In this document: positions 59,473 through 64,000 of the stretch, one piece after another
Position numbering within the stretch: the first letter of the stretch is position 1
Layout of the letters: every line of letters begins with the position of its first letter
Origin: Halopseudomonas yangmingensis
Lineage (GTDB): Bacteria; Pseudomonadota; Gammaproteobacteria; Pseudomonadales; Pseudomonadaceae
DNA: 64,000 bases
Direction: 5' to 3'
Assembly (NCBI RefSeq): GCF_900114825.1
Contig: NZ_FOUI01000001.1
Location: forward strand, 1 to 64,000
Position numbers and translations under genes: made by a program
The notes under the pieces: generated by a model
Told to the model about the DNA's origin: nothing
The model's input: the letters and a program-made list of their open reading frames with translations, nothing else
Database searches by the model: none

Positions 59473-59522
59473 CGTTGCCTGTTGTGAAATTCTGCAAGAA
59501 TATTTGCGCGAGGAGATTAAGC

Positions 59523-60947
59523 ATGATGTTGTCTGTGCACCGCTGGTTTTTCTCTGTGCTGGCCGTATGGCTGCTGCTATTGCCGAACGCGCAGGCGCGT
59601 GATCTGCCCGATTTTGCAAGCCTGGTCGAAGAGGCTTCGCCGGCCGTGGTCAATATCAGTACCCGGCATAATCTTTCCGTTCGGACTGGCTCGGCTACAC
59701 CCGGCATGCCCGATCTGGAAGGCTTGCCACCGATTTTTCGCGAGTTTTTCGAGCGCAGTTTCCCGTTTCCGCAGTCACCGGCACCGCGTGACCGTCAGAC
59801 ACCCCAGTCGCTGGGTTCCGGTTTCATTATCTCGACTGACGGGTACGTGCTGACGAATAACCATGTGATCGAGGGGGCTGATGAGATTTTTGTCAGGCTA
59901 TCGGATCGCCGTGAGTTACAGGCTGAGCTGGTGGGTGCCGATCCGCGCTCCGACCTGGCGCTGCTGAAGATCGAGGCGGGCAAGGGTCTGCCGGTGGTGC
60001 GTATTGGCCGTTCGGAAAGCCTGCGTCCCGGCGAGTGGGTGCTGGCTATCGGCTCGCCGTTCGGTTTCGACTATTCAGTCACAGCCGGCATCGTCAGTGC
60101 GCTGGGCCGCAGTCTGCCGAACGATAACTATGTGCCCTTTATCCAGACCGATGTAGCGATCAACCCGGGCAATTCCGGTGGGCCGCTGTTCAATCTGAAG
60201 GGCGAAGTGGTGGGCATCAATTCGCAGATATTCACCCGCTCGGGCGGTTTTATGGGTCTGTCCTTCGCGATCCCTATGGATGTTGCCATGGATGTGGTCG
60301 AGCAGCTCAAGCAGGATGGCGCGGTGCGTCGTGGCTGGCTCGGCGTGGTGATCCAGGAGGTGAACAAGGATCTGGCAGAGTCCTTCGGCTTGTCTCGTCC
60401 GGCCGGTGCGCTGGTGGCCCAGATCCAGCCGGAAGGTCCGGCGGACAAGGGTGGTCTGCGTGTGGGTGATGTGATCCTGCGCTTCAACGAGGTGGATATC
60501 GTGATGTCCTCGGACCTGCCGCATGCGGTAGGTCGTGTTCGCCCCGGTAGCCAGGCGACACTGCAGGTGATGCGCGAGGGCAAGCGGCGCAATCTGAAAA
60601 TGGAAATTGGTGCCCTGCCGGAAGAGGGTGACCAGGCAATAGCAGCAGGCCAGGCGCCGGCCGTCAGCGACAACCGTCTGGGTATCAGTGTTGTCGAACT
60701 TACCGACGAGCAGAAAAAGAACCTGGATATTCGCAGTGGTGTGGTCATTCGCGAGGTACGCCAGGGTGTCGGTGCCTTGATGGGGTTACGGGTAGGTGAC
60801 GTCATTACCAACCTGGACAATCAGGAGCTCGACTCGGTGCAGCGCTTCCAGCAACTGGTCAAGGCACTGCCGGTCAATCGCTCGGTCTCCATGCGCGTGG
60901 TTCGCCAGGGCCGTGCCAGCTTCATCACCTTCCGCCTGCCTGAGTAA
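59523..60947 (+). CDS. mucD: Periplasmic serine endoprotease MucD (DegP-like)
   Basis: 474 aa from ATG 59523, seven bases after GAGGAG; the frame is open further upstream. Signal peptide HRWFFSVLAVWLLLLPNAQA. Trypsin-like triad: His in LTNNHVIEGA, Asp in DPRSDLALLKI, Ser in NPGNSGGPLFN. Two PDZ domains follow (about 260-350 and 375-470). It degrades misfolded envelope proteins and dampens AlgU activation. Confidence 0.95.
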   Translation: MMLSVHRWFFSVLAVWLLLLPNAQARDLPDFASLVEEASPAVVNISTRHNLSVRTGSATPGMPDLEGLPPIFREFFERSFPFPQSPAPRDRQTPQSLGSGFIISTDGYVLTNNHVIEGADEIFVRLSDRRELQAELVGADPRSDLALLKIEAGKGLPVVRIGRSESLRPGEWVLAIGSPFGFDYSVTAGIVSALGRSLPNDNYVPFIQTDVAINPGNSGGPLFNLKGEVVGINSQIFTRSGGFMGLSFAIPMDVAMDVVEQLKQDGAVRRGWLGVVIQEVNKDLAESFGLSRPAGALVAQIQPEGPADKGGLRVGDVILRFNEVDIVMSSDLPHAVGRVRPGSQATLQVMREGKRRNLKMEIGALPEEGDQAIAAGQAPAVSDNRLGISVVELTDEQKKNLDIRSGVVIREVRQGVGALMGLRVGDVITNLDNQELDSVQRFQQLVKALPVNRSVSMRVVRQGRASFITFRLPE

Positions 60948-60950
60948 GAC

Positions 60951-60986
60951 ATTGGCCCGACCCGCTGTTTGCCGGGTCGGGCCAAT
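60951..60986 (+). terminator. Hairpin after mucD
   Basis: ATTGGCCCGACCCG (60951-60964) and CGGGTCGGGCCAAT (60973-60986) form a perfect 14-bp stem with loop CTGTTTGC, starting four bases after the mucD stop. There is no T-run, so it may act as a Rho-assisted end or a 3' stabiliser rather than a full intrinsic terminator. lepA begins about 100 bp later. Confidence 0.65.
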
Positions 60987-61087
60987 GGCGCGCCAATCCG
61001 GAATCAGGTACACTCGCCGGCTGTTTTCATGGGGCTTTCTGACCGTTCAAGCCCTGTCTGGCCTACCCGTGTCTGGATGAATCGCCT

Positions 61088-62887
61088 GTGAGTGACCTGA
61101 GCCATATCCGCAATTTCTCGATCATTGCCCATATCGACCATGGCAAGTCGACGCTGGCCGACCGCTTTATCCAGATCTGTGGCGGTCTCAGCGAGCGCGA
61201 AATGGAAGCCCAGGTGCTGGATTCGATGGATCTCGAGCGTGAGCGCGGGATTACCATCAAGGCTCACAGCGTGACCTTGCATTACAAGGCCGGCGACGGG
61301 CGTACCTACCAGCTGAATTTTATCGATACCCCAGGCCACGTCGACTTCCACTATGAAGTCAGCCGCTCTCTGGCTGCCTGCGAAGGTGCCTTGCTGGTGG
61401 TCGATGCGGCGCAGGGCGTCGAGGCGCAATCGGTAGCCAACTGCTACACGGCGATCGAGCAAGGGCTCGAGGTAATGCCGGTGCTGAACAAGATCGACCT
61501 GCCGCAGGCCGAGCCGGAGCGGGTCAAGGGTGAGATTGAGAGCGTGATCGGCATTGATGCCACCGATGCGGTGGTCTGCAGCGCCAAAAGCGGTCTGGGC
61601 GTCGAGGATGTGCTGGAGCGCCTGATCACCACTATTCCTGCCCCTGAAGGTAATATCGACGCGCCCCTGCAGGCACTTATCATCGACTCCTGGTTCGATA
61701 ATTATCTGGGTGTGGTGTCGCTGGTGCGGGTCAAACATGGCCTTATCAAGAAAGGTGACAAGGTACTGGTCAAGTCCACCGGCAAGGTCCACCAGGTCGA
61801 CAGTGTCGGTGTTTTCACGCCGAAACACAGCGAAACCGTGGACCTCAAGGCTGGCGAAGTAGGCTTTATCATTGCCGGCATCAAGGACATCCACGGTGCT
61901 CCGGTGGGCGACACCCTGACCCTGTCGAGCACGCCCGATGTGGAGATGCTGCCGGGCTTCCAGAAGGTCAAACCTCAGGTATATGCCGGTCTGTTTCCGG
62001 TCAGTTCCGATGATTTCGAGGATTTTCGTGAGGCGTTGCAAAAACTCACGCTGAACGATGCCTCCCTGCATTTCGAGCCGGAAAGCTCCGAGGCGCTGGG
62101 CTTTGGTTTCCGCTGTGGATTCCTCGGCATGCTGCACATGGAGATCATCCAGGAACGTCTGGAGCGTGAATACGATCTGGATCTGATCACCACCGCACCG
62201 ACGGTAATCTTCGAAGTGGTAAAGAAGGACGGCGAGGTCATCTATGTTGATAACCCGTCGAAGCTGCCTGATCCGTCAATGATCGAGGAGATGCGCGAGC
62301 CTATCGTGCGCGCCAACATTCTGGTGCCGCAGGACCATCTGGGCAGTGTGATCACCCTCTGTATCGAGAAGCGTGGCGTGCAGCATGACATGGTGTTCCT
62401 CGGTAATCAGGTGCAGGTCACCTATGATCTGCCGATGAATGAGGTGGTACTGGATTTCTTTGACCGTCTGAAATCGGTCAGCCGTGGTTACGCCTCGCTG
62501 GATTACAGTTTCGATCGTTTCCAGCCGGCCAAGCTGGTCCGTCTGGATGTGTTGATCAACGGTGAGAAGGTCGATGCACTGGCGTTGATCGTGCATCGTG
62601 ACAATGCCGCCTACAAGGGCCGCCAGTTGGTCGAGAAGATGAAGGATCTGATCCCTCGGCAGATGTTCGATGTGGCGATCCAGGCGGCCATTGGTGGTCA
62701 GGTCTGTGCCCGTTCCACGGTCAAGGCGTTGCGCAAGAACGTTCTGGCCAAGTGTTACGGTGGTGACGCCAGTCGCAAGAAAAAACTGCTGGAGAAACAG
62801 AAGGCCGGCAAGAAGCGCATGAAGCAGGTAGGCAGTGTGGAGATTCCGCAGGAAGCCTTCCTTGCCGTGCTCAAGGTCGACAACTAG
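61088..62887 (+). CDS. lepA: Elongation factor 4 (LepA)
   Basis: 599 aa, started at GTG 61088. The translational GTPase motifs are [25 protein letters not shown] and [10 protein letters not shown]. The LepA-specific C-terminal domain ends [20 protein letters not shown]. It aids translation initiation and ribosome assembly, and back-translocation has been proposed. lepB is 16 bp downstream, the usual pair. Confidence 0.97.
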   Translation: MSDLSHIRNFSIIAHIDHGKSTLADRFIQICGGLSEREMEAQVLDSMDLERERGITIKAHSVTLHYKAGDGRTYQLNFIDTPGHVDFHYEVSRSLAACEGALLVVDAAQGVEAQSVANCYTAIEQGLEVMPVLNKIDLPQAEPERVKGEIESVIGIDATDAVVCSAKSGLGVEDVLERLITTIPAPEGNIDAPLQALIIDSWFDNYLGVVSLVRVKHGLIKKGDKVLVKSTGKVHQVDSVGVFTPKHSETVDLKAGEVGFIIAGIKDIHGAPVGDTLTLSSTPDVEMLPGFQKVKPQVYAGLFPVSSDDFEDFREALQKLTLNDASLHFEPESSEALGFGFRCGFLGMLHMEIIQERLEREYDLDLITTAPTVIFEVVKKDGEVIYVDNPSKLPDPSMIEEMREPIVRANILVPQDHLGSVITLCIEKRGVQHDMVFLGNQVQVTYDLPMNEVVLDFFDRLKSVSRGYASLDYSFDRFQPAKLVRLDVLINGEKVDALALIVHRDNAAYKGRQLVEKMKDLIPRQMFDVAIQAAIGGQVCARSTVKALRKNVLAKCYGGDASRKKKLLEKQKAGKKRMKQVGSVEIPQEAFLAVLKVDN

Positions 62888-62903
62888 GGATAATTGAACC
62901 GAC

Positions 62904-63782
62904 ATGCATCTGAACTTTCCGTTGATTCTGGTGCTGGCAACTGCCATCACCGGTCTGCTGGTGTTGCTGGATCGCCTGTGGCTGGCGCCGGGACGCCGGC
63001 GTGCCCAGGCCAACTATCAACAGCAGGTGGATGCGGTTAATCCGCTGACCCTTGAAAAGCTCGGCAAGGAGCCTGTACTGATCGAGTATTCACGCTCGTT
63101 CTTTCCGGTGTTGGCAGTTGTGCTGGTGCTGCGCTCCTTTCTGGTAGAACCTTTTCAGATTCCTTCCGGCTCCATGAAGCCGACCCTGGAGGTCGGTGAT
63201 TTCATTCTGGTCAACAAGTTTGCCTACGGTATCCGTCTGCCGGTACTGGATACCAAGATTATCCCTGTGGGTGATCCGGAACGCGGAGATGTCATGGTTT
63301 TCCGCTACCCTAATGATCCGCGCATCAACTACATCAAGCGCGTGGTGGGCTTGCCGGGTGACCGGGTGGCTTATGTTGATAAGCAGTTGTTTATCAACGG
63401 TGAACAGGTGCGTACCGAACTGGTCGAGCAGTTGCAGGATGATGAGGTGCCCGCTGGCCATCCGCTGCAGGCAATGGCGCGAGTCGATGTGGTGCGCGAA
63501 TGGCTTGGTGAAGACGAGCACCGCATTCGTCTGAAAAATCTGGCGCAGCCGGTATTGCCGCAGGAATGGCTGGTGCCGGAAGGGCATTACTTTATGGTGG
63601 GCGACAACCGCGACAATTCGAACGACAGCCGCTTCTGGAATGACCCGCAGATGCCGCAACAGTTGTGGGGAATGGTTCCGGACAACTATATTGTTGGCAA
63701 GGCATTTGCAGTATGGATGCATTGGCCGGATCCCAAGCTGAAAAGCCTGCCGAGCTTCTCCCGCGCTTCGCTGATTCATTGA
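62904..63782 (+). CDS. lepB: Signal peptidase I (LepB)
   Basis: 292 aa. An N-terminal membrane segment (FPLILVLATAITGLLVLLD) and a second one (FFPVLAVVLVLRSFLVEPF) precede the catalytic domain. Box B holds the nucleophile in PSGSMKPTLEVGD and box D the general base Lys in NYIKRVVGLPGDRV. Box E is GDNRDNSNDSR. It removes Sec and Tat signal peptides at the outer face of the inner membrane. Confidence 0.96.
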   Translation: MHLNFPLILVLATAITGLLVLLDRLWLAPGRRRAQANYQQQVDAVNPLTLEKLGKEPVLIEYSRSFFPVLAVVLVLRSFLVEPFQIPSGSMKPTLEVGDFILVNKFAYGIRLPVLDTKIIPVGDPERGDVMVFRYPNDPRINYIKRVVGLPGDRVAYVDKQLFINGEQVRTELVEQLQDDEVPAGHPLQAMARVDVVREWLGEDEHRIRLKNLAQPVLPQEWLVPEGHYFMVGDNRDNSNDSRFWNDPQMPQQLWGMVPDNYIVGKAFAVWMHWPDPKLKSLPSFSRASLIH

Positions 63783-63865
63783 TTCGCGGGCCGGCGGCTT
63801 GCGGGCTTCATGTGTTGCAAAATCAACAAAGACAATAATCAACAACGGATGTAGAGAGGTCACAA

Positions 63866-64000
63866 TGCGCCACACCCAGAAAGGCATGTCGTTCTTTGGC
63901 TGGCTTGCAGTAGTTACCCTGATCGTGTTCGGCATGCTGGTCGCGACCAAGCTGCTACCGATTTATATGGACCACTTCTCGCTGCGCAAGATAGTGACCT
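63866..64000 (+). CDS. DUF4845 domain-containing protein (partial, cut by window end)
   Basis: Only the first 45 codons are in the window, from ATG 63866: MRHTQKGMSFFGWLAVVTLI, then a hydrophobic segment and LPIYMDHFSLRKIVT. This matches the small single-pass protein encoded between lepB and rnc in pseudomonads. Its N-terminus looks like a type IV pilin-like leader (KGMSFFGWLAV) but the role is unknown. Confidence 0.85.

Overview
The window is a gene-dense, moderately GC-rich stretch of a gammaproteobacterial chromosome. It is almost certainly Pseudomonadaceae: the blocks ffh / rpsP-rimM-trmD-rplS, xerD-dsbC-hom-thrC, kdsD-kdsC-lptCAB-rpoN-hpf-ptsN-rapZ-ptsO back to back with mlaFEDCB-ibaG-murA-hisG-hisD-hisC, and nadB | algU-mucA-mucB-mucC-mucD-lepA-lepB are the classic Pseudomonas arrangements. 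A wax-ester synthase gene next to a patatin lipase points to an environmental or hydrocarbon-associated lineage (for example the Halopseudomonas side of the family). That lineage call is inference only. I see no prophage, complete IS element, CRISPR array, rRNA or plasmid gene.

Layout. 1-317: gene-free DNA with a tandem 16-bp repeat inside an inverted repeat. 318-3589: Nudix hydrolase, gamma carbonic anhydrase, DUF1289, purT and an SGNH hydrolase on +. 3562-5685 (-): a CcsA/YpjD-like protein and a CNNM/CorB-type transporter. 5856-9327 (+): ffh and the rpsP-rimM-trmD-rplS operon, ending in a clear terminator. 9430-14010 (+): xerD, dsbC, hom, thrC. 14175-16800: a periplasmic-sensor diguanylate cyclase and, on -, a class III CoA-transferase. 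17111-23631 (+): wax ester synthase, DUF3336-patatin lipase, HemD-like protein, Lon-like protease. 23632-24065: gene-free regulatory-looking DNA. 24066-25669: a 20-codon leader ORF overlapping a FeS-cluster photolyase/cryptochrome.

25673-32649 (-) is the KDO/Lpt/rpoN/nitrogen-PTS cluster. 32926-40602 (+) is the Mla phospholipid-transport operon followed by ibaG, murA and hisG-hisD-hisC. An initiator tRNA-fMet gene (-), with its own promoter and terminator, follows hisC. 40944-43481 holds two tandem paralogous membrane diguanylate cyclases, then dinB. A 171-bp MITE-like element with 15-bp perfect terminal inverted repeats (45121-45291) lies upstream of an SDR gene. 46144-50617: DUF2489 protein, LEA-type lipoprotein, a repeat-bearing hypothetical, an EstB-like serine hydrolase, pdxH, rsmC. 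50650-51420: a yybP-ykoY (Mn2+) riboswitch controlling a GDT1/UPF0016 gene. 51421-56491: ychJ, dinG, sdhE-ygfX and nadB. 56492-64000: two tandem AlgU-type promoters, algU-mucABCD, a hairpin, lepA, lepB and the start of a DUF4845 gene cut by the window edge.

Functionally most of the window is core: SRP targeting, ribosome maturation, envelope assembly (KDO, Lpt, Mla, MurA), amino-acid synthesis and envelope stress. The accessory or regulatory interest lies in three c-di-GMP cyclases, the wax-ester/lipase pair, the photolyase with its leader ORF, the riboswitch with mutually exclusive hairpins, and two small repeat elements. I found no strong candidate for a wholly new multi-gene system.
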